64,000 bases of DNA, taken from contig NZ_SRIO01000002.1 in assembly GCF_004684205.1 (NCBI RefSeq), positions 1 through 64,000 on the forward strand, given 5' to 3'. The DNA comes from Candidatus Macondimonas diazotrophica (GTDB taxonomy: Bacteria; Pseudomonadota; Gammaproteobacteria; UBA5335). The position numbers and the translations under genes were made by a program. Of the stretch, positions 28,073 through 36,212 are shown piece after piece (position 1 is the first letter of the stretch; every line of letters begins with the position of its first letter). The notes beneath the pieces were generated by a model that saw only the letters and a list, made by a program, of their open reading frames with translations, was not told the origin of the DNA and searched no databases.

Positions 28073-29653
28073 ATGACTGACCATGCTGTTGTGCACGATG
28101 ACCATGACCACGGCCCCGATCCGCGATTTTTCCGGCGCTGGCTGACAACGACCAATCACAAGGACCTGGGGGCGCTCTACCTCTGGATATCACTGCTCAT
28201 GTTCCTGGTCGGCGGCGTTATGGCGCTGGTGATTCGTGCCGAACTGTTTCAGCCAGGCATGCAGCTGGTGCGTCCCGAGTTCTTCAATCAGATGACCACC
28301 ATGCATGCCTTGGTGATGATCTTCGGTGGCGTGATGCCGGCGTTCGTTGGGCTTTCGAATTGGCTGCTGCCCGTCATGATCGGTGCGCCGGATATGGCGC
28401 TGCCGCGTATCAACAATTGGGGATTCTGGATTCTCCCATTCGCCTTCACCCTCTTGATCGCCACGCTGTTCATGCCCGGTGGCGCGCCCGCGGGTGGATG
28501 GACCATGTATCCGCCGCTGGTGTTGCAGACCGGTCCGGCTTTCCCTTTCCTGATATTCGCGGTCCACTTGCTCGGGATTTCCTCGATCATGGGCGCGATT
28601 AACGTGATTGCGACCATCCTGAATCTGCGCGCGCCGGGCATGACCCTGATGAAAATGCCGCTGTTCGCTTGGTCGTGGCTGATCACCGCCTTCCTGATCA
28701 TCGCTGTGATGCCCGTGTTGGCCGGTGCGGTGACCATGCTATTAACCGATCGGTATTTCGGGACCAGCTTCTTCAACGCGGCTGGCGGTGGTGACCCCGT
28801 CCTGTTCCAGCACGTGTTCTGGTTCTTCGGTCATCCGGAAGTGTATATCTTGATCCTTCCGGCGTTCGGTGTGGTTTCCCACATCATCCCGACCTTTTCG
28901 CGCAAGCCCCTGTTCGGTCACGCGTCTATGGTCTATGCCATGGCCGCCATTGCGTTTTTGTCGTTCATCGTCTGGGCGCATCATATGTTCACGGTCGGTC
29001 TGCCGTTGGCGGGCATGCTGTTTTTCATGTTCGCAACGATGGTGATCGCTGTTCCCACCGGCGTGAAGGTGTTCAACTGGACTGCCACCATGTGGCGCGG
29101 TTCGTTGACGTTTGAAACGCCCATGCTGTTTGCCCTTGGGTTCGTCTTCATGTTCACGATCGGCGGGTTCTCCGGGCTGATGCTCGCGATGGCACCGGTC
29201 GACTTTCAGTATCACGATACCTATTTCGTCGTCGCGCATTTCCACTATGTTCTGGTGCCAGGCGCCGTCTACTCGATCATGGCCGCCGTGTATTTCTGGC
29301 TCCCCAAGTGGACGGGGCACATGTATGACGAACGTCTGGGGAAACTTCATTTCTGGTTGTCCACGATTGGCGTGAACCTGACCTTCTTCCCCATGCATTT
29401 CTCGGGACTGGCGGGCATGCCCCGTCGAATTCCGGACTATGCGCTGCAGTTCACGACCTTCAACCAGATCTCGACCGTCGGGGCGTTCCTGTTCGGTTTC
29501 TCACAGCTGTTGTTCGTGTACATTGTCATCAAATGTGTCCGCGGCGGCGAAAAGGCAACCGATCAGGTCTGGGAAGGTGCCGAGGGGCTCGAATGGACGC
29601 TCTCGTCGCCGCCGCCGTATCACAGCTTCACGGTTCCCCCCGTGATTCGTTGA
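28073..29653 (+). CDS. ctaD: Cytochrome c oxidase subunit I (aa3 type)
   Basis: A 526-residue, 12-helix heme-copper oxidase subunit. Conserved parts are [30 protein letters not shown] with a heme-a His, the [13 protein letters not shown] segment with the D-channel Glu and the CuB His/Tyr, IVWAHHMF with two CuB His, and [18 protein letters not shown] with heme ligands. This pattern indicates an A-type oxidase. GGGAGAAAAG precedes the ATG at 28073. Confidence 0.96.
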   Translation: MTDHAVVHDDHDHGPDPRFFRRWLTTTNHKDLGALYLWISLLMFLVGGVMALVIRAELFQPGMQLVRPEFFNQMTTMHALVMIFGGVMPAFVGLSNWLLPVMIGAPDMALPRINNWGFWILPFAFTLLIATLFMPGGAPAGGWTMYPPLVLQTGPAFPFLIFAVHLLGISSIMGAINVIATILNLRAPGMTLMKMPLFAWSWLITAFLIIAVMPVLAGAVTMLLTDRYFGTSFFNAAGGGDPVLFQHVFWFFGHPEVYILILPAFGVVSHIIPTFSRKPLFGHASMVYAMAAIAFLSFIVWAHHMFTVGLPLAGMLFFMFATMVIAVPTGVKVFNWTATMWRGSLTFETPMLFALGFVFMFTIGGFSGLMLAMAPVDFQYHDTYFVVAHFHYVLVPGAVYSIMAAVYFWLPKWTGHMYDERLGKLHFWLSTIGVNLTFFPMHFSGLAGMPRRIPDYALQFTTFNQISTVGAFLFGFSQLLFVYIVIKCVRGGEKATDQVWEGAEGLEWTLSSPPPYHSFTVPPVIR

Positions 29654-29671
29654 TGGCGGGGGATTAGGCAG

Positions 29672-29788
29672 TTGTCTTCGGCATCGCGAGACACACAGCG
29701 GGCAGCCATTCGCCGTACGGTACGGTGGCTGCTTTTGCTCGCAGGCATCGTGTATGTGGCATTTTTCATTGCCATGAGTCTGCGTTAA
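29672..29788 (+). CDS. Small single-helix protein of the cytochrome oxidase operon, TTG start
   Basis: A 38-codon frame starts at TTG and ends TAA 13 bases before ctaG. The product has a basic N-terminus (SRDTQRAAIRRTVRW) and one membrane helix (about 19-36, WLLLLAGIVYVAFFIAM), ending SLR. Size, position between coxI and ctaG, and topology match the 'cytochrome oxidase small assembly protein' often annotated there in Proteobacteria. The initiation codon is inferred, since no ATG or GTG is available upstream of the helix in frame. Confidence 0.65.
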   Translation: MSSASRDTQRAAIRRTVRWLLLLAGIVYVAFFIAMSLR

Positions 29789-29801
29789 AGCGGAGGATGC
29801 C

Positions 29802-30377
29802 ATGGACGAAAACCAGCATCTCAGGAGCCGCGCCTCGCATCGATCGGTGCTGACGCAGGCCGCTTTGGTGTGCGTTGTGATGTTCGGGTTTGGCTTTGCA
29901 ATCGTTCCGCTGTATCGCGTGTTCTGCGATCTGACCGGGATCAACGGACGCATGGCGGTCGTTGCCAGTGAAGAGGTTGAGGCGCCTGATCTGTCGCGCA
30001 CCGTGACGATCCAGTTCGTTGCGAACCGAAATCAAGACCTTCCCTGGGCATTCAAACCGGATACGGACAGTCTGAAGGTTCATCCTGGCGCGATCGAGAC
30101 CGTCACTTACTACGCACAGAATCTGCGTGAGAGCCCCATGATCGGCAGGGCGGTTCCCAGTGTCGCGCCGGGGGAAGCAGCCAAGTACCTGCGCAAGATC
30201 GAGTGCTTCTGTTTTACGGAGCAAAAGTTCGAGGGTGGGGAGACACGGCACATGCCTGTTCGCTTTTATGTCGATCCCAAGCTGCCCGCGGATATTGATA
30301 CGTTGACGCTTTCCTATACATTTTTTGACGCAGCTCCCCAGGCAGATCTCGTTGCCGGGAGGCCGGCAGGATCATGA
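29802..30377 (+). CDS. ctaG: Cytochrome c oxidase copper-B assembly protein CtaG (Cox11)
   Basis: A 191-residue inner-membrane copper chaperone: one N-terminal helix (about 20-40, AALVCVVMFGFGFAIVPLY), the YRVFCDLTGINGR segment, and a periplasmic immunoglobulin-like domain with the copper-binding CFCFTEQ motif. It delivers copper to the CuB centre of subunit I. It follows the small helix gene and precedes subunit III. Confidence 0.95.
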   Translation: MDENQHLRSRASHRSVLTQAALVCVVMFGFGFAIVPLYRVFCDLTGINGRMAVVASEEVEAPDLSRTVTIQFVANRNQDLPWAFKPDTDSLKVHPGAIETVTYYAQNLRESPMIGRAVPSVAPGEAAKYLRKIECFCFTEQKFEGGETRHMPVRFYVDPKLPADIDTLTLSYTFFDAAPQADLVAGRPAGS

Positions 30378-30456
30378 TTTCATGACTGCACCTCCTGTCA
30401 GGGAGGTGGCGTCGAAGTGTGAAAAACCATTCAGGCATTACCAGAGGATTCCTTTA

Positions 30457-31332
30457 ATGGCGCACGCAAGCCACGACAAAGAAGTCTACTTCGTTCCCGA
30501 ACCGAGCTACTGGCCCATTGTGGGTTCCATCGGCTTGTTCTTGCTCGTGGGCGGGGTTTCGGTCGGCCTGAACAATATTTCCTGGGGATATTACGCATCC
30601 CTGTTGGGGCTGGCGATATTTGTCGTCATGTTGTTTGGGTGGTTCGGCGCGGTGATTCGCGAAAGTCTCGCGGATATGTACAACGCACAGGTGGACCGCA
30701 CATTCCGCTGGGCGATGGCTTGGTTCATTTTTTCGGAAGTGATGTTTTTCGCAGCGTTCTTTGGCGCACTTTTCTACGCACGCATGCTGGCTATTCAGTG
30801 GCTGTCGGGGGCGGGCGCAGAATCGATGACACATTTGCTGCTCTGGCCGAATTTCGAAGCGACATGGCCGACCAATGGCCCGGATGCGCTTGGGGGGCAA
30901 TTCTCGACGGTCGGAGCATGGGGATTACCAGCGATCAACACGGCTATCCTCCTGACGAGCAGCTGGACCGTTACGCTGGCCCATCACGCCGTGCGTGCAG
31001 GGCACCAGGCGCGTACGAGTTTGTGGCTGGCCATTACCGTCGCCCTGGGCATCGGATTCTTGGTGCTTCAGGCCGAAGAATATGTCCATGCCTATGAGCA
31101 TCTGAATCTCACGCTGGAATCCGGCATTTACGGATCGACGTTCTACATGCTGACGGGCTTCCATGGCGCTCATGTGACCTTGGGCACGATCATGCTGACG
31201 GTGATGTTATTTCGATCACTAAAGGGACATTTCCGTCCCGAGCGTCATTTTGCCTTCGAGGCAACAGCGTGGTATTGGCACTTCGTTGATGTGGTGTGGC
31301 TGGGCCTGTTCATCTTTGTTTATATTCTCTGA
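30457..31332 (+). CDS. ctaE: Cytochrome c oxidase subunit III
   Basis: A 291-residue, seven-helix protein starting MAHASHDKEVYFVPEPS. Family segments are MAWFIFSEVMFFAAFFGALFYAR, LQAEEYVHAY, FYMLTGFHGAHVTLGT and the C-terminal ATAWYWHFVDVVWLGLFIFVYIL. The start at 30457 has AGAGGA eight bases upstream; an upstream in-frame ATG inside ctaG would add 44 unlike residues. A strong terminator follows. Confidence 0.95.
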   Translation: MAHASHDKEVYFVPEPSYWPIVGSIGLFLLVGGVSVGLNNISWGYYASLLGLAIFVVMLFGWFGAVIRESLADMYNAQVDRTFRWAMAWFIFSEVMFFAAFFGALFYARMLAIQWLSGAGAESMTHLLLWPNFEATWPTNGPDALGGQFSTVGAWGLPAINTAILLTSSWTVTLAHHAVRAGHQARTSLWLAITVALGIGFLVLQAEEYVHAYEHLNLTLESGIYGSTFYMLTGFHGAHVTLGTIMLTVMLFRSLKGHFRPERHFAFEATAWYWHFVDVVWLGLFIFVYIL

Positions 31333-31344
31333 TGCCCGGTCATG

Positions 31345-31381
31345 AGCCGGAATGCGGTGGATGCGCATTCCGGCTTTTCTT
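31345..31381 (+). terminator. Intrinsic terminator after ctaE
   Basis: A perfect 12-base stem (AGCCGGAATGCG and CGCATTCCGGCT) with a seven-base loop is followed by TTTTCTT. It ends the DUF2244-ctaC-ctaE transcript and, on the other strand, may serve the small convergent gene. Confidence 0.9.
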
Positions 31382-31384
31382 CGG

Positions 31385-31600
31385 TCAACGTGTTGGATAA
31401 AGGCCATGAGGTTGGATGACTCCGGTGGCAATTCCGATCAGGATAAGAACGAACAGTGCGATTGACAGCCCAATCCGCCACGTCAGTGCCTGAACCGTGC
31501 GTCCTTCCCCTTTTTCGTCTTTGAGCAGGAAATAGAGACCGGAGCCGAGACTGTAGAGAATGCCGAGAAAGATGACGACGATAATTGTTTTGACAAGCAT
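31385..31600 (-). CDS. Small twin-helix membrane protein (DUF2909 type)
   Basis: A 71-residue protein with two membrane helices (about 5-26 and 43-62) joined by a charged loop, LKDEKGEGRTVQALTWR. This matches the DUF2909 'twin transmembrane protein' that often sits among cytochrome oxidase genes. Its orientation is opposite to all other oxidase genes here, so it must have its own promoter. Its function is unknown; I infer a role in oxidase biogenesis from place alone. Confidence 0.75.
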   Translation of the reverse strand: MLVKTIIVVIFLGILYSLGSGLYFLLKDEKGEGRTVQALTWRIGLSIALFVLILIGIATGVIQPHGLYPTR

Positions 31601-31773
31601 GGTTTAGCACGACCTGAATGGTATGGCAGGGGTATGAGAAGGTGGCCGGTTTTGACAAGCGGCGAAAGCAGGGCAAGGGGGCTTTCGGCTCGATATAAAG
31701 ACGCATTTTATGGCGGCAGCTGCGGATTGTCGCCAGGGTCTATTGCCATGGATGTCCCGAACCGGGAGTTTTC

Positions 31774-32484
31774 TTGAGCGTGCTCAGGCGGCTGGTGATT
31801 GTCATTGGCTGGCTCGCGGTGTTCAGTCTCTTGGTCGGTCTTGCGTTCTGGCAGTTTCAGCGTGGCCAGGAAAAGAGCCGGCTTTTGGAAGCGTATGGCG
31901 CGGCTCAGGCTCATTCCGGGGCGCTTGAGGTCAACGCCGATGCGGCCCGTTCGGTTTCGGCTTCAGGTGTTGCGTTCATCAAGGCGTGTTTCACCGGCCG
32001 GTATGAACAGGATCGGCAATTCCTTCTGGATGGCCAGATCCATGATGGGATAGCGGGCTTTGATGTATGGACGCCGCTGAAGCCGGCGGACGGGGATCCT
32101 GTTATCGTGAATCGCGGTTGGGTGGCTCAGGATGCCAATCGGGCACCGGCGGGCTCCTTGCGTGTTCCCGAGAATGACCGTGAAGTGTGCGGCATGCTGG
32201 TGAGATTCCCCCGCTCCGGTTGGTCTTTTCGAGCGTCGGTCGAGCCTCATGGGTGGCCGAAAGTTGTGGTATACCCGGACCCGGCCGAACTTGAACAAGC
32301 GCTGGGTTCGCGCGTCTATCCTTTGTTACTTCAGCTGGATTCCCATGAGCCTGACGGTTTCGAGCGCAACTGGCGGCCGGTGGTGATGCCTCCTGAACGG
32401 CATTATGGGTACGCCTTTCAGTGGGCTTCTTTGGCGCTGACCTGGGTGGTTATCAGCGTGGTGTTCTGGCGCCGACATAGATGA
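31774..32484 (+). CDS. SURF1-family oxidase assembly protein
   Basis: A 236-residue protein with the Surf1 layout: an N-terminal helix (about 5-27) ending in FWQFQRGQEKSRLL, a periplasmic domain with the family motifs PVIVNRGWV, and a C-terminal helix (about 208-230) after the HYGYAFQWASLAL motif. SURF1 helps insert heme a into subunit I. The start is a TTG at 31774 with GGGAG five bases upstream. It heads the second oxidase-assembly group. Confidence 0.9.
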   Translation: MSVLRRLVIVIGWLAVFSLLVGLAFWQFQRGQEKSRLLEAYGAAQAHSGALEVNADAARSVSASGVAFIKACFTGRYEQDRQFLLDGQIHDGIAGFDVWTPLKPADGDPVIVNRGWVAQDANRAPAGSLRVPENDREVCGMLVRFPRSGWSFRASVEPHGWPKVVVYPDPAELEQALGSRVYPLLLQLDSHEPDGFERNWRPVVMPPERHYGYAFQWASLALTWVVISVVFWRRHR

Positions 32485-32500
32485 GCGTAATGACATTGAT

Positions 32501-33127
32501 ATGATGAACGAGACTGTGGGTACACGCGGTCAATGGCGTGGGCGTTTGCTTCTGCTGCTGTTGGCCTCGCTGTTTTTCGGCCCATTGTTGTTGGCGTCGG
32601 TCTGGTATGCCAACGCCGATCGTTGGCCGTTGCCGGATCAGCACGCGAATCACGGCGAACTGATCCGCCCGGTTCAGACACTTTCGGATATTTCGCTAAA
32701 GGATCTGGATGGAGTATCGTTGCCGACCGACATCCTGCGCGGCCGTTGGTCCTTGATCTATCCGGGATTGGCGACATGCGACGCGGGTTGCCAGGAGTTC
32801 CTTTATCAGATTCGGCAGGTGCGAACAGCGCTGGGGAAGCACACGGATCGAGTTCAGCGAATTTATCTGCTGCCGTCGGCCCCGACGGATCCGAGCGACG
32901 TGCAGGCGCTCCATGAGTTGCACCCGGATCTCATCGTAGCCGTACTGGCCTCGCCTGATGCGGCGCGCCGGTTTTCTTCGTCTGCTCCGGGAGCGCCGTG
33001 GCCCGGTACACAACTGTACGTGGTCGATCCCTTGGGTAACCTGATGATGCGCTATGGCATCGATGCGGATCCCAAGGGGATCTTGGCGGATTTGGAGCGA
33101 CTGTTGCGCCTTTCCCAAATCGGATGA
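32501..33127 (+). CDS. Sco-like thioredoxin-fold membrane protein of the oxidase operon
   Basis: A 208-residue protein with one N-terminal helix (about 16-38) and a thioredoxin-like domain. A CxxxC pair in LATCDAGCQEF sits where Sco copper chaperones have theirs. The C-terminal strand reads YVVDPLGNLMMRYG; classical Sco proteins have a copper-binding His near this place (VDHS-like), which is missing here. It may therefore be a redox partner rather than a copper donor. Homologues of this kind are regularly found between surf1 and ctaA. Its stop overlaps the ctaA start. Confidence 0.75.
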   Translation: MMNETVGTRGQWRGRLLLLLLASLFFGPLLLASVWYANADRWPLPDQHANHGELIRPVQTLSDISLKDLDGVSLPTDILRGRWSLIYPGLATCDAGCQEFLYQIRQVRTALGKHTDRVQRIYLLPSAPTDPSDVQALHELHPDLIVAVLASPDAARRFSSSAPGAPWPGTQLYVVDPLGNLMMRYGIDADPKGILADLERLLRLSQIG

Positions 33128-34155
33128 ATGAGATGCGTTATTCCTGGTTTTTTCGTCTGGCGGCGCTGGCGACCGCATTGACCTTGATATTGGTGGTCCT
33201 GGGGAGTTACGTGCGTTTGTCCGAGGCCGGCCTGGGCTGTCCGGACTGGCCGGGGTGTTATGGGCACTGGAAGGTGCCGGCGGAAGCACAGGCAGATGCT
33301 GCGAATGCGGCCTATCCGCATCGTCAGCTCGAGACCGCCAAGGCTTGGAAGGAGATGGCGCATCGTTACGTGGCCGGGGCCTTGGGCCTGCTGGTGCTGG
33401 CATTGGCGCTGCTTGCCTGGCGGCGACGCCGTGAGCCCGGGCAGCTGGTGATGTTGCCCATCCTTCTGCTGGGGTTGATTATCTTTCAGTCCTTGTTGGG
33501 CATGTGGACGGTCACCTTGCTGCTCAAACCCCTCATCGTCATGGGGCATCTGCTCGGGGGGATGTCGACATTGGCGTTGTTGGCATGGATCACCTTGAGG
33601 ACTGGGGCATTGGGCGTCCAGGGCGCGAAGCCTGTCCGCGGCCTGTGGCGCTGGGCGGCTATCGGCGCGCTGGCGGTGCTCACGACCCAGATTGCATTGG
33701 GGGGTTGGACCAGCAGCAATTATGCGGCATTGGCCTGTCCCGATTTTCCGACCTGCCACGGCCAATGGTGGCCGGCTGCTGACTTCAATGAGGGATTCAT
33801 TCTCTGGCGGGGCATCGGGATCGACTATGAAGGCGGTGTGCTCGACAACTATGGTCGGGTGGCGATTCATCTCGCGCATCGAGTTGGTGCAGTGACGACG
33901 TTTGTTGTGTTGGGCAGTTTCGCGCTCCTGCTGATTCTAGGGCCCCCACGGCCGATCTTGCGCCCGGCAGGCATGGCACTGTTAGCCGCATTACTGCTGC
34001 AGGTCGGTTTGGGAATTGCCACGGTGGTCGGTCACCTGCCGTTGCCGGTAGCAGCCGCCCATAACGGCGGGGCAGCGGTGCTGTTGCTCACCTTGGTCAC
34101 GGTGATCCATCTGTTGATGGGCGACCGTGAGGTGAGCACGCGTCATGCGTATTGA
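33124..34155 (+). CDS. ctaA: Heme A synthase CtaA (COX15)
   Basis: A 343-residue, eight-helix membrane enzyme that oxidises heme O to heme A. It has the [21 protein letters not shown] start of the COX15 family, the repeated [15 protein letters not shown] cysteine-bearing loop, and four conserved heme-ligand His positions (for example [22 protein letters not shown] and [12 protein letters not shown]). It overlaps the Sco-like gene by four bases and ctaB by 11. Confidence 0.94.
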   Translation: MNEMRYSWFFRLAALATALTLILVVLGSYVRLSEAGLGCPDWPGCYGHWKVPAEAQADAANAAYPHRQLETAKAWKEMAHRYVAGALGLLVLALALLAWRRRREPGQLVMLPILLLGLIIFQSLLGMWTVTLLLKPLIVMGHLLGGMSTLALLAWITLRTGALGVQGAKPVRGLWRWAAIGALAVLTTQIALGGWTSSNYAALACPDFPTCHGQWWPAADFNEGFILWRGIGIDYEGGVLDNYGRVAIHLAHRVGAVTTFVVLGSFALLLILGPPRPILRPAGMALLAALLLQVGLGIATVVGHLPLPVAAAHNGGAAVLLLTLVTVIHLLMGDREVSTRHAY

Positions 34156-35044
34156 TTCATCATCGGTGGCTCAGGTGTCGCAATCGTCCTATCGGGCCTA
34201 TCTTGATTTGACCAAGCCGCGAGTGGTCGCCCTGCTCGTATTCACTGCTGTGGTCGGGATGTTCCTGGCCACGCCGGTGGGTATTCCCTGGCATGCATTG
34301 TTTTTTGGCTCTCTGGGCATTTGGCTGGCAGCCTCCTGTGCCGCAGTGATCAATCATGTGCTGGATCGCCAGGCCGATGCCCGCATGGCCCGCACGCACC
34401 GCCGCCCTCTGCCGACCGGATCGGTTGGTGTCCGTCAGAGCTTGATCTTCGCGGCGATCCTCGGGGCGTTGTCGATGGTGATCCTGTTGGTCTGGGTGAA
34501 CGTCTTGACGGCGATTCTGACCTTGGCGTCATTGGTCGGCTATGCGGTCGTTTATACAGCCTATCTGAAGCGAGCGACGCCGCAAAACATCGTGATTGGT
34601 GGCGCTGCGGGCGCGGCGCCCCCCGTCCTGGGTTGGGTGGCCGTTACGGGAACCCTCGATCCGCATGCCCTGTTGCTGTTCCTGATCGTTTTTGTCTGGA
34701 CGCCGCCACATTTTTGGGCTCTGGCCATTCACCGGGTCGAGGAGTATGCCCGCGTCGACATTCCGATGCTGCCTGTGACCCATGGCGTCGCGTTTACGCG
34801 GGTACAGATTCTGCTTTATACCGTGCTGTTGGTCGTCGTCAGCTTGCTTCCCTACATTACCCGCATGAGCGGTCCCGTTTATCTGGTCGGGGCCGGAATC
34901 CTCGGCGCGGGATTCATCGCCTATGCTGTGGCGCTCCTGATTTCCCCGCGTTCGGATCTGCCGATGCGGACATTCGGCTACTCGATCACCTATCTCATGG
35001 CGCTGTTCGCGTTGCTACTCGTGGATCACTACTTGCCCCATTAA
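34145..35044 (+). CDS. ctaB: Protoheme IX farnesyltransferase CtaB
   Basis: A 299-residue UbiA-superfamily membrane enzyme that farnesylates heme B to heme O. Asp-rich motifs are [21 protein letters not shown] and the [21 protein letters not shown] segment, with [12 protein letters not shown] following. It supplies CtaA with heme O. It is convergent with rpoH, separated by 20 bases, and I see no terminator in that gap. Confidence 0.96.
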   Translation: MRIDSSSVAQVSQSSYRAYLDLTKPRVVALLVFTAVVGMFLATPVGIPWHALFFGSLGIWLAASCAAVINHVLDRQADARMARTHRRPLPTGSVGVRQSLIFAAILGALSMVILLVWVNVLTAILTLASLVGYAVVYTAYLKRATPQNIVIGGAAGAAPPVLGWVAVTGTLDPHALLLFLIVFVWTPPHFWALAIHRVEEYARVDIPMLPVTHGVAFTRVQILLYTVLLVVVSLLPYITRMSGPVYLVGAGILGAGFIAYAVALLISPRSDLPMRTFGYSITYLMALFALLLVDHYLPH

Positions 35045-35064
35045 TGGGGACACAGGGCTGCTTG

Positions 35065-35943
35065 TCAGTAGGGGTCATGGTCCAGCGTAGCGCGAAGTCG
35101 GCGTAGAGCGGTCATCTCGATTTGGCGGATGCGTTCAGCCGAGACGCCGTGGAGATCTGCCAGTTCGTGAAGTGTGGCCTTGGGCTCTCGAACCCAGCGT
35201 CGATACAGGATGTCGCGGCTTCGTGTGTCGAGCTTTTCCAGTGCTGTATGCAGCTGCGCGTGAGTGGCGCGTGTCCAATCCTCGCGCTCGACGATGTCCG
35301 CCGGATCGACCTCTTGGGGTGCCGAGAGGAAATGAATCGGGGCGGCACCGGCATGGCGATCATCGGCATCCCCAATCGGATCGAGACCGACGTCCTGCCC
35401 ACTGAGACGGGCTTCCATTTCCAGCACGGTTTCCGTGGGAACACCGAGTTCCTGGGCGACCGCCTCTGCCTCCTCATGGTTGAACCAGCCCAGTCGCTGC
35501 TTTGCACTGCGCAGATGGAAGAACAGTTTCCGCTGCGCTTTGGTGGTGGCGACTTTGACGATGCGCCAGTTGCGCAGGATGTATTCGTGAATCTCCGCCT
35601 TGATCCAGTGGACCGCGAAGGATACCAGGCGTACGCCAATGTCGGGATCGAAGCGTTTGACGGCCTTCATCAGGCCGATATTTCCTTCCTGAATCAGATC
35701 CGGCATCGGCAGCCCATAGCCGCGATAGCCACGGGCGATATGGGCCACGAAACGCAGATTTCCGAGCACCAGCTGGCGAGCCGCTTCGAGATCCTGATCC
35801 CGGTGCCAGCGCAGGGCCAGATCCCGCTCAGCTTCGGCGCTAAGAAGCGGGACACGACTAATGCGGGCGAGATAGGCGTCCAGGCTGTCGGACACGGCCG
35901 GGAGCTCGCGAGTCAATGGCATCAGAGCAGTCTGTGCAGTCAT
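35065..35943 (-). CDS. rpoH: Heat-shock sigma factor RpoH (sigma-32)
   Basis: A 292-residue sigma-70-family factor. Region 2 has GNLRFVAHIARGYRGYGLPMPDL and FAVHWIKAEIHEYILRNWR. The RpoH box KAQRKLFFHLR is diagnostic, and region 4 has LHELADLHGVSAERIRQIE. It drives chaperone and protease genes. AGAGGGA five bases before the ATG at 35943 supports that start over 35973. A CIRCE operator lies 38 bases upstream, so HrcA may repress it, in addition to the usual control of sigma-32 by temperature and chaperones. Confidence 0.95.
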   Translation of the reverse strand: MTAQTALMPLTRELPAVSDSLDAYLARISRVPLLSAEAERDLALRWHRDQDLEAARQLVLGNLRFVAHIARGYRGYGLPMPDLIQEGNIGLMKAVKRFDPDIGVRLVSFAVHWIKAEIHEYILRNWRIVKVATTKAQRKLFFHLRSAKQRLGWFNHEEAEAVAQELGVPTETVLEMEARLSGQDVGLDPIGDADDRHAGAAPIHFLSAPQEVDPADIVEREDWTRATHAQLHTALEKLDTRSRDILYRRWVREPKATLHELADLHGVSAERIRQIEMTALRRLRATLDHDPY

Positions 35944-35980
35944 GGATATCCCTCTTTCCGCAGGCAACGTCACTGCTATT

Positions 35981-36007
35981 TTGGCACTCGATGACTAAGA
36001 GTGCCAA
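35981..36007. promoter_or_regulatory. CIRCE operator (HrcA binding site) upstream of rpoH
   Basis: The arms TTGGCACTC (35981-35989) and GAGTGCCAA (35999-36007) form a perfect inverted repeat with a nine-base spacer. The CIRCE consensus is TTAGCACTC-N9-GAGTGCTAA, so each arm differs by one symmetric base. It stands 38 bases before the rpoH ATG and 206 before the divergent oxygenase. It probably overlaps the rpoH promoter; a weak TTGGCA/CAAAAT pair on the minus strand lies within it. HrcA itself is not encoded here. Confidence 0.88.
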
Positions 36008-36212
36008 ACTGCGGACGAAGTTCCGGGTTCAATAGCCTCTCTTTTCAAGCTATATTTGGAGGCTGCGATCACGCACCATTCATCGGAATTGCCTTGAACG
36101 ATCGAGGACGATTGACTAGCATTGCCAAGTCAATAATAGATTAATTTTGTATTGATATTTTTGGGTATGGCATTGGCGGATGCTATTCTCTTATGGATTG
36201 GAGGGTAATGCC
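36008..36212. promoter_or_regulatory. AT-rich divergent promoter region between rpoH and the AlkB homologue
   Basis: This stretch is much richer in A and T than its surroundings, mainly at 36110-36170. On the minus strand CTTGAAAA near 36040-36048 resembles a sigma-32 -35 element. On the plus strand TTGACT (36113-36118) followed after 16 bases by TAATAG could be a promoter for the oxygenase gene. A TGGC...TGC pair near 36167-36183 has the wrong spacing for sigma-54. None of these is secure. Confidence 0.35.

Noticed and set aside
36167-36183. Possible sigma-54 promoter upstream of the AlkB homologue
   Set aside because: The GG and GC elements are 11 bases apart instead of 10, and the -12 box is ATGC rather than TTGC.
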